The notes: generated by a model from the sequence alone, not told the origin. A DNA stretch of 64,000 nt from Scylla paramamosain (GCF_035594125.1 NC_087192.1:1910001-1974000), one strand, 5' to 3'. Positions 13,703-38,184 are shown, counted from the stretch's first letter. Numbers and translations are program-made.

Positions 13703-14510
13703 AAAGGAACAATTAGATAGAGGACTTGTGTGTGGAATTAAATGGACAATGGAATATATCAGAAAGCTGAAGAGGACCACTTTCAGGAGAGCCATGAAGA
13801 ACAAACTTTCCCCACAGACATAGAAGGCTGAAATAATCTGGATAAGCTCAGGAAGTATTCATGGCATAAGAAAACGTTGGATGCTAAGTATAAGATATGG
13901 AGATAGGACAGTATGAGTGTGACTCCTTTCCTATATGATAAAACTAAATAAACACACACACACACACACACACACGTAATCAACAGGGAAATGAAATTAT
14001 CCAGTTACTATAAAACATATTGTTTATTGTTTCAAGTCCACAGCATATCAAATATGCAAACACAAACACAATAAAAAAAATCACAAACCTTTTAGGCTCA
14101 TGATAAAATGACAATAACAACATTCTGTAAGCAATAACAAGTGACATAATGCAACACCTGCAAGCTGCAGGCATCAGGTAAAATGCAGCACAGCCAAGAC
14201 TGATGTGGCTCCCTCATCTCTGCTGATCACCAGTCTACTTTACTTCCTTACAACATTTTATTCAGTGCAACCTTGGTTGCTGTGAGAAAATAATAAAAAA
14301 AATAAAAAGAAAAAAACAACAGTAAAATATTGAAGGTTTCATTCTTCGATTGCCACTCATCATCCGACAGTTTCTCTCTAAGTGGGGATGACAGCAATCA
14401 ACGTGGCCTGTATTTCATAACTTCAAAAGAACAAGAGTCAGGAAAACAGGGAAACTGATAATTAGATGAAGGGTGCCAATTACTGGATCTCAATTACAGC
14501 TGATACTTAG

Positions 14511-14682
<172 letters not shown>

Positions 14683-15129
14683 GTAAATCCAACATTAATT
14701 ACAGCCGATAAGAATTTTATTTACCCTGTCTATCCATCATTAATCATTGATTATTACACAAACACCAGCATTACCTTGAACTAATACTGCCAGCATCTAA
14801 AACCAGCAAGAATACAATATACATGGATGTACTTGGACTGTTACTGCTTGCCAAGGTTTAAAATGATATTAAAGTGAGAGACTCTAATACTAAAGGTAAA
14901 AAGGTCAAATAAAGCACCCATATATGAGAATACACCTTGGTTCATAAGACCAACAAAGAAGTCAGTCAGATATAAACCAATGCACTGGTAACACAAACAT
15001 ACTGAAAAGTAAGTCACACTGGAAAATGACCCCATTAGGTACTCTGAGTCATCACACAAATTCTTCTTGCCATCAACTTTGTTTAGTGCTGTCAGAGCCA
15101 GTGTCATTTTCATAGTTGTCTGCTTGCAC

Positions 15130-15464
15130 TGTACATAGCTGACAGCTGTAAACACTTTATAGGCTCTGTTTTATCCCTATATTTGGCTAATCTTTTATCC
15201 AAGTCTTCAGCCATGTTGTTGTGGACAGCATGTTGTGTTACTAGCTGTCCTCTTATATGTGGCTGTCCACCTGCGACCTGTGCATGCTCAGAACTCAACG
15301 TTGATGAACAAAACCATGTTAGTAAGCATATCCACCTGCTGCTGTCCACAAGATGGATAAGGACTTGATTAAGATTAACCAAATATAGAGATGAAATAGA
15401 CCCTATAAAGTGTTCACAATAGTCCAGCTTTTGTTTGTAAACAATGAGTGGACAGCTATGTACA
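15130..15464. mobile_element. Foldback element: long imperfect inverted repeat
   Basis: Left arm from TGTACATAGCTG at 15130 through AACACTTTATAGG and CTATATTTGG to GTGGACAGCA near 15231. The right arm returns the complement (TGCTGCTGTCCAC near 15337, CCAAATATAG near 15380, CCTATAAAGTGTT near 15403, CAGCTATGTACA at 15453-15464). The arms are roughly 100 bp with mismatches and small gaps, around a loop of about 110 bp. Confidence 0.72.
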
Positions 15465-15659
15465 AAGGGACAACTTTGAACACAACACTGGGACACCTCA
15501 TTGCTCCAGGCTGTAGACTAAATGCACACACAAGCCTCTGATTCGTAATGTGGAAAATACCACAAAGAAAATAGTCAATTCTTCCTACAAACACAATGGT
15601 AATTCTTATTATAAAAAATACAAGATAAATTAACAATAATAATAAAATAACATCAACAT

Positions 15660-15665
<6 letters not shown>

Positions 15666-15731
<66 letters not shown>
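15666..15731. repeat. (AAT)n microsatellite
   Basis: About 22 triplets, then degenerate AAT/GAT units to 15750. Confidence 0.93.
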
Positions 15732-15734
<3 letters not shown>

Positions 15735-15759
15735 TGATAATAATAATAAAAGAAAAAGA

Positions 15760-17995
15760 AACATTTTTCCTAGTACCCTGTTAGGCATAAACACCACCAT
15801 AAAACTACTCTAATTTAGTTGCCTGGATCCTACCACATACTCTATGGTTCTTGAATTTTCCATTTACCGATAATGTAACAGTGTAAGGCAAGGCAATTTC
15901 ACCTGAGAAATGTGCACTGCAATAAAACATCCCTCATGTGTGGTGGCACATTAGTATTCATTCACAGAGACGAGATTTAGCTCCATGTTCCGAAGATACT
16001 AAACATTTACAGTATCATGGAGATTTGTGGGGGGCGGAACGGTTCATATGCTAACAGAGCTATGACAGTGGAATGGAGATGTGTGTATGTGTGTGCACAT
16101 ACACACATACTGCTAACTGCTCCACCTCACCAAAAACATGAGCAGTTAAGGTGGAGGCAACTTGAATCTTTTTTTTTTTTTTTCACATGCTGAGCTAAAG
16201 GAAGATAAATTACACAGTCCAGAACTAAGTCCCAATATGTATGATTTTTTTTTTTCCTGTGATGATAGTACATAACTGCTACCAGCCTTTACATTTCCAA
16301 CAAGAAATTCTATAGTAAAGAACATCAACCACTACTTAATTATATCATGACTGTCAGTGCTACACTAAATTAACTCTGAGTCCATCTGTTCAGCGGTAGC
16401 ATCAAATGGCGTCCCTTCACTCTGCTTGTGTCATGCAGCCAAACTTACTGAAATGGCTTGTCTGGAGAGTTACTGGGTTCATCCAATGACTATTACCTGT
16501 CTCTGTCACTCTTGCTTTCTCATGAATGATTTCCTCAGTTATGAGTATCAAATGAACTCAAGGAGTAACAAAACAAGAATAAGAATATTTTCACAATGCA
16601 TATCTGTGAGCCAATGCCAAGACTGAGCTGCCCTGTCTACTCACCAAGCCCATCATGCTTTAGTTTTACAACAAATACAATTCTCAAGAGGAAGCACAAC
16701 ATTCTATTGCTGTGACAATACATAACACCATCAAGCCAACAGCTACATATTCCACACTGGTTGAGCCATTGTAAATCATTCACCTTTTCAAAAAAGTATT
16801 GGCTATCTAGTCAGGGTTTGAATAAAATCTTTGCTATTGCCTTGTGAACAGTGAGAAAATTCATTTGTTGTATGTTTATTATTAATTTTCAAAGCACCCT
16901 TCATTAGATTCTATTTCTTTATGTATTTTTAAACACCCTTTCAAGCTTCTAATTTATCACCCTTCCTCTTCCTATTATTTATCAATGATGGCATTTGATC
17001 TCTGTATTCTTTTCAATTATAATGATAATTTTATCTTTTAACATTCTCAAAAGGAATTAAATGAAATAAAGAAAAAAAGAAAAAGATAAAGAAAACATAG
17101 AAAGGCAATAGAACATTTCTTTTCCTGACATGAGTGAGGAGACAGTTTTCAAATCCCCAGACCTCCTAAAATAATAATAAATATGAAAGGCATTAAAATA
17201 TGTTCAGTATACATAGCAAAAATTTTGTTTCATTATACTGTACTTCTGAGCGATATCAACAAACTTTTGTTTCGCTGTACTGTACTTCTGAGAGATATCA
17301 AAATTCTCTTCTTGAAACTGAAAGCAAATATGAACTGCTTCTGACTTCAAATTATATGGACAGCATGGAAATTTGTTGGATACTGATAGAGCTTAATTCA
17401 CTCCTCACTCACTCATATTATCAAGGAACACACACACACACACACACACACAAACGTTTCCTATATTAGGCATTTTTCTAACAACAGTGCAAGGCAGAGC
17501 TCACCAATCTGTCATTGATGGTGCACAGAGCTGATCACTTTTACAATCATTTCCTCAAAAATTACATTCTGCAACTGCAGAAGTGTGATTTAATCTATGA
17601 ATTTGGATTCATGGTGCATTTAATACAAATTTATGTGTTTCCATTTGCAAACATATTATTATTTAACAAAATAATCCTGATTACAAATCTACCATTTCTT
17701 TTGTAAAAAAAATAAATAAATAAAAAATAAATGAATAAATAAAATAAGTATACTGTAATAATATTCAAAACATATAATCTAATGTAAATTACATTTTATA
17801 TAATCCATTTAGTGACAGACAATCTCCAAACTAGATTAAATCAACTATACTTTGTCAGAATGGAATAAGTAAATAATGTGCAGTAAAAGTAGTAAATGAA
17901 TACTTATAAATTATTTTTAACCATCTGATTGCAAAAAAATAAATAAATAAATAAAAAATAAATTAATTAATTTTAAAAAAATAATAATAAAATAA

Positions 17996-18055
<60 letters not shown>

Positions 18056-19560
18056 CTGAAAGTTTATAATATCCTCTAATGGTATCCAGGATAAAAGTGA
18101 TCTGACACCATGGTAATGTAAGAGACGCATTCAGAACTCAATTAATATATTTTTTTTATTAGTGATTTTCATTTGCAGAAAATAATGAGTTTACTGATTT
18201 AGATTTGAAAAGGTGAATTTTCCTTTGTGGCAAGCAGCTCTGGTGATAAGTGTAAGATTATGTTTGGTCATCTGTATCACAGGTGTAGCATATTCACATT
18301 CTTTCTTGATCTCTTTCTTTCTTTTACCTTCTCTCTGGCAAAGCTTGAGTTTAAGTTTGAAGCTAATCAATCAGATCAAAGCACTTGATATAAAAAAAAA
18401 AATATGCCAATTCACTAAGAGATTATCAAAGATATTTCAAACCTTGTTGAATTCATTTGATACGAGTCAACGACAGAGGCAATACCAACTGTACCCTTAG
18501 ACTCAAGCAATGCCCATCCTCAATATCTGCAACAATAACCATATTGGCTTCTCAGTGTAAAAATAAGTCTTTAGTGTATCCACCAAACTAGACATACAAT
18601 ACTGTTCTGCTTTCTCCATTCAACTCGGAAATTACTACAAGAACTAACAATTTTACAGATATGAAACTGATATACTATATATACATTATAAATATATCCA
18701 TATATGTATACATATTCATTACAAATATTTAGAAGACATGATACAATTACTCATTCAACAAGAAAATTTCATAATATTAAGAGAGGATAACCATACTTAT
18801 AACAAATTAAACTAACACACTTAGTTATATAGCAATGCAAATAGTTTTTGGCTATGACAAAGAGAGACATCAGTTAATGCTAAGAAATATTCTATCAGCA
18901 GCTGAAACAAGGGAGTATGCATCTACAACTCAGGGCATAAAATCCTCTTTCCATAGTCCTCACATTCCTCTCAATCTTTCTCTCACTTACTATGTTCCCA
19001 TCTTACTAGTGGTCCCTTCAAAGCTACACTATCTACACTATTATATCATAATTTTGAAAAGTAGCTTCCATATTCACACTGGTCAGCCTTACTTATCCAA
19101 TAACAGTTCACCAAACTTCAGTTACCTATGTGTCCCCTGGTTTGCCAAATCATCTAGTTCTGGGTTCTGTGCAGCTGAAAGAACGCAGCACTCCTTGAAT
19201 GATCTCATTCACACTTGGTTTCTATGTCTGAACCACCTTAAAGGCTTCACCTTATGCACCAATATTGAACCATTCTACAAGTGACTCCTATGCATTCTCA
19301 GTATATCATGCACATATTTCATAACCCATCCTTCTACTGTGTACACATAATGCATCACATCATTCCTATAAAATTTACAACTGTTATTTGAATCCTCTTT
19401 GTGTTTGGCCTTTATCTAGTGACCAACTCCCTAAAAGAAAAGTGTCAGCTGCCATAAGAGTACAAATCCCACCCAAAGACATTTGGTAGCCACCTCTTAT
19501 TAAGAAACATGGAGGGGAAACTTACATAAAAATACAACATGCTTTCTAAAAACAACAAAC
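15760..19560. other. AT-rich, no recognised gene
   Basis: Contains a 42 bp tandem duplication (17223-17306), (CA)n at 17430-17452, and AATA/AAT tracts at 17706-17750 and 17936-18054. No frame resembles a known protein. Confidence 0.45.
17223..17306. repeat. Tandem duplication of a 42 bp unit
   Basis: Two copies of TTTTGTTTC..TGTACTTCTGAG.GATATCAA side by side, differing at a few bases. Confidence 0.85.
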
Positions 19561-19567
19561 AAACAAA

Positions 19568-19570
<3 letters not shown>

Positions 19571-19640
<70 letters not shown>
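19571..19640. repeat. (AC)n microsatellite
   Basis: About 35 units, preceded by an AAAC run. Confidence 0.95.
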
Positions 19641-19643
<3 letters not shown>

Positions 19644-19697
19644 AACTTGAATGTATCTCGATTTCTGAGCACAAATTAAGTGCCTCCAGTATTACTG

Positions 19698-19790
19698 GCA
19701 AAAGTGTTAAATAATATAGTAATCCTTCTTCATAACAGGCTGGCAAAATTGTTAAATAATACAGTACTCCTTCATAACAGGCTATCAGTT
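19698..19790. repeat. Tandem duplication of about 47 bp
   Basis: GGCAAAAGTGTTAAATAATA and GGCAAAATTGTTAAATAATA each lead into AGTA.TCCTTC..CATAACAG, back to back. Confidence 0.85.
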
Positions 19791-20093
19791 GAATGAGTTG
19801 GCCAGAACACAATGACATTAACAATGAAATGGCTCTTAAATAGTCACAAAAACAAATCACTGTATTAAATGTAAGATGCAGATAACAGATACTGATAACT
19901 GAAATGCACAACAAACTGTTGCTTTTGATTCATGAGTGAGGGTGGCATGTCTGAGGTAAAGGCTGATGACATGAGTGAGACATTTGGAGCTTTTGATGAA
20001 GCCATTTTAGGTACAAGTGGCTTCTTGTTAACCACGACCCTACTCTCTCACCCTCATCCCTTCCTTAGAAGTTTTCCTGACTTTTATTTTATT

Positions 20094-20095
<2 letters not shown>

Positions 20096-20191
<96 letters not shown>

Positions 20192-20330
20192 TTATCTTTA
20201 TTTATTTATTTTTATTTATTTATTTATTTATTCTATTCTTATTTACTTATTTATTTATTCATTTTATTTTACTTTATTCATTTTTCATTTATTTATTTAT
20301 TTATTTTATTTATTCTTTTTTTTTTTTTTT
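20096..20330. repeat. (TA)n followed by (TTTA)n and poly-T
   Basis: About 46 TA units, then about 130 bases of TTTA/TTTAT variants and a T run. Confidence 0.95.
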
Positions 20331-20689
20331 TTGCCTAATGTCTGGCTAACAAGTAATGCAGCTAACACTCTCCAACCAGTAGTTCAGCAGTTATTCATAT
20401 CCTCTACCTAACCGAAAGTATAATGTATTTCCATCTAAAATTGAACAAAAAGCCAGGATGTAATAATACCAGACAACAGTATACCGTGTAATGAACTCCA
20501 TCAAACTACCAGGATTGTTTCAGAAGTTATTTCCTTTTTTACTTATTCTGTTGATTCATCTACTTCAGATACTGTCTATTAAGTAATTTTTTATAATAAT
20601 AAAGGATTACTGTATAAATAACACTAAAGAAAATCTGAAATGCAAACAAGCAAATATAGGGTGGTCACAGGACAGTCAAGGCCAACAAA

Positions 20690-20845
20690 AGAACACTCAG
20701 GCCTTGGTGATCATTTGGCCTACTTAAGAATGTGTCAGACACACATTTGCCAAGAGTGTCCTGTCACATCCCAGCAGTGTACCTCGTATCACCAATTCAT
20801 TCCACCTTCAGATTAATTCCTCAGTGCTTCTGTGATGCTCCAGAA
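20690..20845 (+). repeat. Dispersed repeat copy, family also at 37090-37245
   Basis: Shared ordered words: GCCTTGGTGATCAT..TTTG, then GCCAAG, ATCC.AGCA.TGTGCCTC-like, ACCA.TT.AT, AGATAAATCT/AGATTAATTC and TGTGATGCTCCA. Both copies run in the same direction. Coding nature not evident. Confidence 0.6.
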
Positions 20846-20849
20846 GGGG

Positions 20850-23440
20850 CCACTACACTGGGAATTGTCCCATGATCTAAAGAAAGGCTTGGCTGTATAC
20901 TACCTAAGTACAGGATCCTCAGAGAGGAGACAGAACTCCAAGGGACAGAAGGAAAATAAAAGACAGGAAGTTGCAGCTGAGGAAGCTGAAACACCACAAA
21001 CTTATTTAGATGAAGGGGAAAGCTGTATAGAGGTAGAACAGTCATGGCTGACCAAAAATCACTCAAGTTCTTGTGATAATCTTGGTCTGACTGGTAACAT
21101 GTTTGACAGACATCTACAGGAAGTGTCCTGTTTAGCTCCTAGCAAAAGACTTTTACAGTGAATTTATTTTGCTTCCAGGTTAATTTCTCTGTTTTCAAAA
21201 TAATCCCAAGGAGGCATCACACCACACTCAGATTAACATAATTTCTAGGATGTGTTATCTTTACCATGAAATATATTATGGTCACACTAATACCCATCAT
21301 ATAGTCTGAATGGAGACAATCACTAACATCTTGTCGCTGCATTCAGTATATACACAAATCAACTTGATGCTAATTCATAAGTTGGCATCAACTTCTGACA
21401 GAACTAATATGTACATTATTTACTTATTGTTGAATTTTTAAAACTTCTTATTTATAAGCTGGCATGAACCTATAAAAAAACTAGAGGATGCTACATCATT
21501 TACTTTTTACAGAACTTTTTAAACTTGGGAAGCCAGAAGGATAACTGTACAGTAGGGAAAGCCAAGTTCAATAAGATGAAAGCCACTGTCAGAGGAGAGT
21601 TGTTTCACATTCATTATAGCATCAGGTACATTGCTGAGAATAAGAAAATCATACATGAGAGAATGAAGTGACCCACCAGGCAACAAACTGCCAAACTGTT
21701 TGACCAGCAAACAGCAGTCATGAAACAGTCAACTAATCTGTCACACTCACTTATACTGTTTTAAATTTTCCCTCACCCTCAAGTCCTCTGACATGTTTAC
21801 AATCTAAGTTATCAGGTTTTCAGAGATGTGGGGTTCATTGGAGGACTTCAGACTGAGGAACAATGCAGAACACACCAGGAGCACAGCATTTTAATTTACT
21901 TGTGTCCATCAATATACTTTTATGCTTCAAACTTGTTAAGCTATGGTCTGATCCTGCCTGTCTCCCCTGAACAGTTATTTAAAATTGAGCAATTTCTGAT
22001 ATGGTACTTCATTAACTTTCCAATAAAATTTGATGTTTCCACAAACAAAAAAAGTGAATCTATCCTGTCCCTATGAGGAAGACATCTTGATATCAATTCC
22101 AACAAACTTCTTGCTAAGTTTTCAGAGCTATTTCTATTAGGCTGAAAGTCTACTTGACTTCTCTGACAGCTATCCTGGAAGCATATGCAAAGGAAATAGC
22201 AGGGATAGAATAACTGCCACGTACCCATGGAAAATGTTTGAGTGGCATGGCTGGTAAGCTGAGAGATGAAAATATTCAAAATTAAAAGCAGCAGAAAAAT
22301 GGAAAATAAAGACAGTATCAAGGTTTTTAAAAGTAGTTAACATGAGTAAAATATATGGTCTGATATGTTGAACTGAATGAGACTAATTAGTGGCAGAGAC
22401 AGGAGTAAATGTGTTACAGCTGCACCTTTAGCAGCTGCCAACCTCAAAACATGAAATTTAGCAATCAACAACAGTTTCACTATCAATAATGAGGATGGCT
22501 TAATTTTTACATGTCCCAGAAATGAATTTCTTTTAAAAAGATAGGATGAACAGACTAACATTTGCTACATTTGGTAACAAATTCTTAAAACAAAGTAAAC
22601 ATGCTTGCACTTGCCAATAAAATCTTCATACAATTGTACTGCATTGTATACATATATATACTTTGTACTGTTTGATTGCTGTTAATAATAACTATTTTCA
22701 ACGTAAAAACTGTACCGTGCATTTGTTATTTTTTTCTTGCTTGCTTGCTTGCCTGGTTCAACAGATCATGATTTAAATAAACAATGCCATTAACAACAGC
22801 AATACTGATTGCTCATATTTTTAGTAAGTAAATCCATAAAGTTAAAGTGATTGAATCTAGTAAAAGTATAAAGCTGAAGCATAAATGATCTCTCACACAA
22901 GTTGGTGCAAGGTATTTAGTGTTTCAGAAAACTTAAGCATCAAATAAGCAACCATTGATGAGATGTGTGCATTAAATAACTTTTGCTGGGTCACACTCAA
23001 GCAGCACACAGTCAATGCATCACTGAAACAAAGTGAAGCCTGAACCTGCTTAGTTATTACATACATACTGCCAAATAACACAAAGCACTAAAAATGTCTC
23101 ATAGACAGACCTAACTAAGTAGTAACAAAGCAGGCAACACACTGGCACACTGCCCTCACCCAAACCAATCACTTTTCATTTCTCATGACTTGCTTGGCAA
23201 TATTTCATGCCTTGTACATGCTGGACTTCAAGTCCATTCCGGCCATTTCTCTGCATATACATATTTCTTTTTCATAACTTGTCCAAGTTAAGAATCTGTG
23301 TTCTATAAAACTCAGCATCACATACTCCATTTGCACTCATCACCAACAGCAGTCTTGCAGCCTCAGTGTAATATTTATATGTGATGTATTGCACACGTTA
23401 CTAAGTACATATCGCAGAAAAAATAAATAAATAAAATAAA
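20850..23440. other. AT-rich, no recognised gene
   Basis: Several 60-126 codon frames occur on both strands, but none shows a domain, and they carry no splice-consistent neighbours I could find. A 109-codon plus-strand frame (20832-21161) overlaps the dispersed repeat. Confidence 0.4.
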
Positions 23441-23448
23441 ATAAAAAA

Positions 23449-24178
<730 letters not shown>

Positions 24179-24343
24179 AGTCACCAAAGGTAGGCAACTG
24201 TATTCAGTTTTATCACTGAAACAAAAAACCTTTAAAATTGCATTACACTAAATCTCTGACTATAATCATTTAAACACATAATTATTAGTTTATATATAAA
24301 CTCATTTCTTGACATTTGTGGATTCTATTATACTTTTGTAATT

Positions 24344-24476
<133 letters not shown>

Positions 24477-24659
24477 ATTTATTGATTGTAGATTTTGAAT
24501 TTTTGTGGGGATCTCCGTGGCCAACCCCTCACTAATGTTAGGAGACAAGTGTATTGTAAGTGAACAGACCCAGAAAAAATAATAACATGATCTGAGAATT
24601 AGAAAGAAACAACTTGAGACTCTACAAAAAAGACAACCAAGACACAAACACACACACAT

Positions 24660-32080
<7,421 letters not shown>

Positions 32081-32705
32081 CACGGTGGTGAAGGTCTGAC
32101 GTTCTCAGTTAAAAGCTTCGCTGTGTCCATGTGTTAGGTATAATATGTTCACTTAAGGAAACTACAGTAACACACACATCACGATTCGTCCTTTACTGAT
32201 TGTTTCGTCCCCAGCTCTTCGCCCTCGGCTCCTCATTGACTCTCCTCGGCCTTCACGTCGTGTTTTCTTCTTGTCAGGGTGTCTAGTTATTCTGAAATAA
32301 AATTCAATTTTTTTTTTTCGTTTTTTTCTCAACATTCATAAGTGTTGAAAGTAAGATAGTGTGTGAAAACTGCAACCACCTACGTAGGTGTAAATTCGTG
32401 TTTTGACAGGTCGTGTGTGTTGTCACGTACACTTCTCATTTTTCAGAGAACCTCAAAGCTCAACATTGAACATTAATAAGAGTTCACTACCGATGAAAAA
32501 GGAAAAAAAAAGTAATACGAATATTTACGGAAGATTATGTAATGTCAATCGGCAGCCAAACTGAGTCCAAAATCCACACTTGCCAAAGATTACGTAATGC
32601 ACCACGAGCAGTGAGCGGCGAGCTGCATAGCTTGGTGTGCCTTATGTAAAGCACCCAGTAAAATGCTCACACATATACACCAGTGGCGTTTTTTTTTTTC
32701 TCCAT

Positions 32706-32707
<2 letters not shown>

Positions 32708-32752
<45 letters not shown>
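32708..32752. repeat. (TG)n microsatellite
   Basis: About 22 units in the ETNPPL-SNRPF spacer. Confidence 0.95.
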
Positions 32753-32755
<3 letters not shown>

Positions 32756-33245
32756 AAAGATGCATATGAGGAAGAATAAAAAGCAAGGAATAGCCTACTT
32801 GAGGGACGTATGTGGGTTGGTGCTTGCACTGCAATATAAATAACTGTAATTGATACAAGGACAGGCAACTGCGTGTGATATACAAACTTATACAATATCT
32901 ATGAAGGATATTCTAAGTAACGGATTCTCAAGCTGAGACTCATGTGCTTTATCTTCAATCTAGCAACTTGAAACATTGATTTAGTATCCAAAGTGAAGAC
33001 AACCACCGAGAAATTAAAATATTTCACAAATACTTGCATGTGGTACCACAAATAGAATGCAACCACCTCACTCATGCATGTAGCCAGAGCAGAAATATCC
33101 TTCGTCAGCTTGGTATGCGTACCCAGCCATTTCATAACTATTCCCTGAGATCATTAAACGTAACGATATAACAATCCACTATTTAGTTACCTCTTTTTTT
33201 TCTGTGATCGGCAGGAGCAGGCAAAAACTGTTTGGTAGCATCTCT

Positions 33246-33246
<1 letters not shown>

Positions 33247-33300
<54 letters not shown>
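33247..33300. repeat. (GA)n microsatellite
   Basis: About 27 units. Confidence 0.95.
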
Positions 33301-33302
<2 letters not shown>

Positions 33303-33891
33303 GCATCTTACCAAAGAAGCACTCTACCTATATAATTATTAGTTTATTTATATTTATCTCTTTATTTCTTTATTCATCCATCTTTACTGCTATTCATTCA
33401 GTGCACTGTAGACGATTAACAGTGACTCCACAAAAGATAACATACATCTGCTCTCTTCCATCCAACAGCATCTCACTCTACCAGGGAAACAACTCATTTT
33501 TCTTGCATCGGCATATCCTCGGTAACAAGAAGATATGCAGCGTCACGACTGGTCATGCTACCACTCAGCCACGTCTCCATGCCAGCTAGTCTGTCACACC
33601 AAATCTAAAGTCAGTTCAATTACATCTCTCGCCCTATCATCTTGCTGGTTTATTAGTGTCACAGGGATCTCGCTCCGCCACCTAGTAAATTCGAGCCACA
33701 GTGATGGAGCCAGTGCGTGTCTCTTTCACTCAGCCTTCCACCTCTTGTGATCCTTAGTGAATTAATTTGTCGGCAGTAAAACTTTCCATATGACCAAAGC
33801 GTTTGAGTTGTCAGTGACGCTACTGAAAACGCCGTTATAGGAAAGCGATCAACTAAAGCAATTCACACCTTTCGAGTGTGTCTCTCCCCTT

Positions 33892-33897
<6 letters not shown>

Positions 33898-33969
<72 letters not shown>
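33898..33969. repeat. Compound (TC)n(AC)n microsatellite
   Basis: About 14 TC units, a GC step, then about 21 AC units, the same TC-to-CA order seen at 8241-8397. Confidence 0.95.
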
Positions 33970-33971
<2 letters not shown>

Positions 33972-35029
33972 TCTGTTTTTTTTCCCCTCCTTTTTCCTCG
34001 TGTTATTCCTTCCCCCTCGCACGGGGGACTGTGCCTCTCGAACGCGCGACCGCAAGGGAAGGGAAGGGGAGATAGAAAATGGGAGGAAGGAACAGTGTAT
34101 TGTGACACTATAAAAGACAATGGAACAAAATAAGAAAGGATGGAGGAGGAGGAAATGTTGTGCTGTGAAATTATAAAGACTTAGTGAAACAAAATAAGAA
34201 AAGATGGCGGAGTACCGCGTGCATGTGTTTTGATCGCGCTGTCGAGTCGCACGATCAAGCCGCTTGTGTGAAAATGAGGAGGCAGACGGTGAAAAAAAGA
34301 TTTCTCTCTGGTAACCCCACCACATGGTATCTCACCTCACCTGAAGGTAGTAACAGTGAAAAAGCTCCAAGCGACCAATCGCCGCCATCGATCGCGGGAA
34401 TAGGCGACTGCTACACTGCTGCTTTATACTGCTCTCGCCACCACTCCCACAGGAATATATTTCATGCTGACAAAGAAAAGCCCTAAACAGAAAAATAAAT
34501 ATAAACTCTAATAAATATAAACTCTCCGCATAGTAAAAATGCCTCCACAGTACAATACTAGATGTACACGTCTATAGTATATTTCTGTTAACCTGGAAGA
34601 ATTGTTCTTTTTCATAGACACCTGTGTTTAAATTATTATGATTATTAATGCTAACTAATACCAAATCCTAAAAATAGTTATTTAGAATTGAAAAAAAATG
34701 TACCTGCGGAAGAAGTGTAATGATTTGAGAAGAAAAGTTAGGTAGACCTATGAGAATATGTTAGATGCGAGGCAAAGGATGGGTGAGACATGAAATGCAT
34801 ATAATGCTCCCTAGGGAGAATGTTGAAGATTCACTAAGAAAGTCAGTAAATGATCTAATGTTTCTAGATTTGTGACTATATTAATGAACCGACACCGGAT
34901 CCTCATTGGTTTATCCATTCGTTAAGGTGGATTGCTAGACTTAAATTGATATTAGTTACCACCATGAAATTACCCTGTTGGGATGACAATCCCTACAAAG
35001 GAACTGACCTTTTTTTTTTTTTTCTTCTT

Positions 35030-35640
35030 TTTCTTTACGTACGAGTACAGCACTCCACTTTTTTTAATCATGTAACCAGCTGGTAATGGGTCATTTTTGT
35101 ATATAAAACTTTTCCATAACTCGTAGCTCCAACTTGAAGCATATAAGTGCAGCAATGTATAACTGCAGTACTGGACCATTCGTTTGTATTTGAAACCTAT
35201 GTTGTTTTTAATCATATTATTGCAACAATGACCATTTTCGCATTTGAAACCAATTTATTTCAATTGTATAACTGTAGCAATGGCTCATTTTCAGTAAATA
35301 TATTACTGCAATAGTGGCCTATTTCTGCCCTTGAAACACGTGCATGACCAGTTGTTCTTCCTTGAAGGATGTAACTGCAGTAGTTCCCCACTTGTATCTA
35401 ACCACTGGGCGACAAAAACGTGCCTGTAAGAGTGGTATATTATTCTATTTGAAACTTGTGCATAACCCATGGCTTTTATATGGAACATGGAACTGCAGCA
35501 GTGGCCTATTTTTTATTTGTTTATTTTTAAACCCGTATATAACCAGTTTTTATTTTAAACATCTTATTTTTGTATTTGAAATCCAAGCATAACCCGTTCT
35601 TTTTCATTTAAGCATAGAACTGCAGGCACAGAACCTACAG
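35030..35640. repeat. Degenerate tandem repeat upstream of SNRPF
   Basis: The words AACTGCAG.AGTGGCCTATTT, TTTGTATTTGAAACC and GTGCATAACC recur in order about six to seven times at irregular 60-115 bp spacing (near 35160, 35220, 35270, 35310, 35375, 35490, 35620). The block ends about 200 bp before the SNRPF start codon. Confidence 0.7.
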
Positions 35641-35832
35641 AGAGTCAATAAGCCTTTTTTTGACTGCAATAGTGGTCTGCAGAAGCTAAAAAGAGAAATA
35701 AAGAATAAATAGATCCCTTTATTTTCCTCGGAAGACTCCAGTACTTAAGGCTGGTTTAGTGGCCACGCGGAGGTAAACACTGAGCCACGCCGGGTGTACA
35801 CACAACCGCCCCAGTCATAACTACTTGGAACA

Positions 35833-38082
<2,250 letters not shown>

Positions 38083-38094
38083 AGAATAACAGAA

Positions 38095-38097
38095 TGT

Positions 38098-38177
<80 letters not shown>

Positions 38178-38180
38178 GAG
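38095..38180. repeat. Compound (TG)n(AG)n in the SNRPF 3' UTR
   Basis: Starts about 13 bases after the TAG stop, so it will be transcribed into the mRNA unless the 3' end lies before it. Confidence 0.95.
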
Positions 38181-38184
38181 GTTT

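Larger units (their letters stand above)
32081..35030. promoter_or_regulatory. Head-to-head spacer between ETNPPL and SNRPF
   Basis: The two genes diverge from here. GC-richer patches lie at 32210-32270 (next to ETNPPL) and 34010-34060 / 34200-34270 (with several CpGs and ATGGCGGAGTACCGCG). No TATA or initiator is clear enough to mark, and the 100-codon plus frame at 34184-34486 has no recognisable domain. Confidence 0.35.

Noticed and set aside
15110..15496. 128-codon minus frame with a good start context (CAACATGG) reading MAEDLDKRLAKYRD
   Set aside because: It lies in the arms of the foldback element, and the paired arm explains the sequence; no downstream exon fits.
16081..16112. Palindrome-like GTGTATGTGTGTGCACATACACACATAC
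   Set aside because: A short TG/CA slippage product; no flanking element or gene it could serve.
34184..34486. 100-codon plus-strand frame in the ETNPPL-SNRPF spacer
   Set aside because: GC-richer than its surroundings but no recognisable domain; more likely promoter-proximal sequence.
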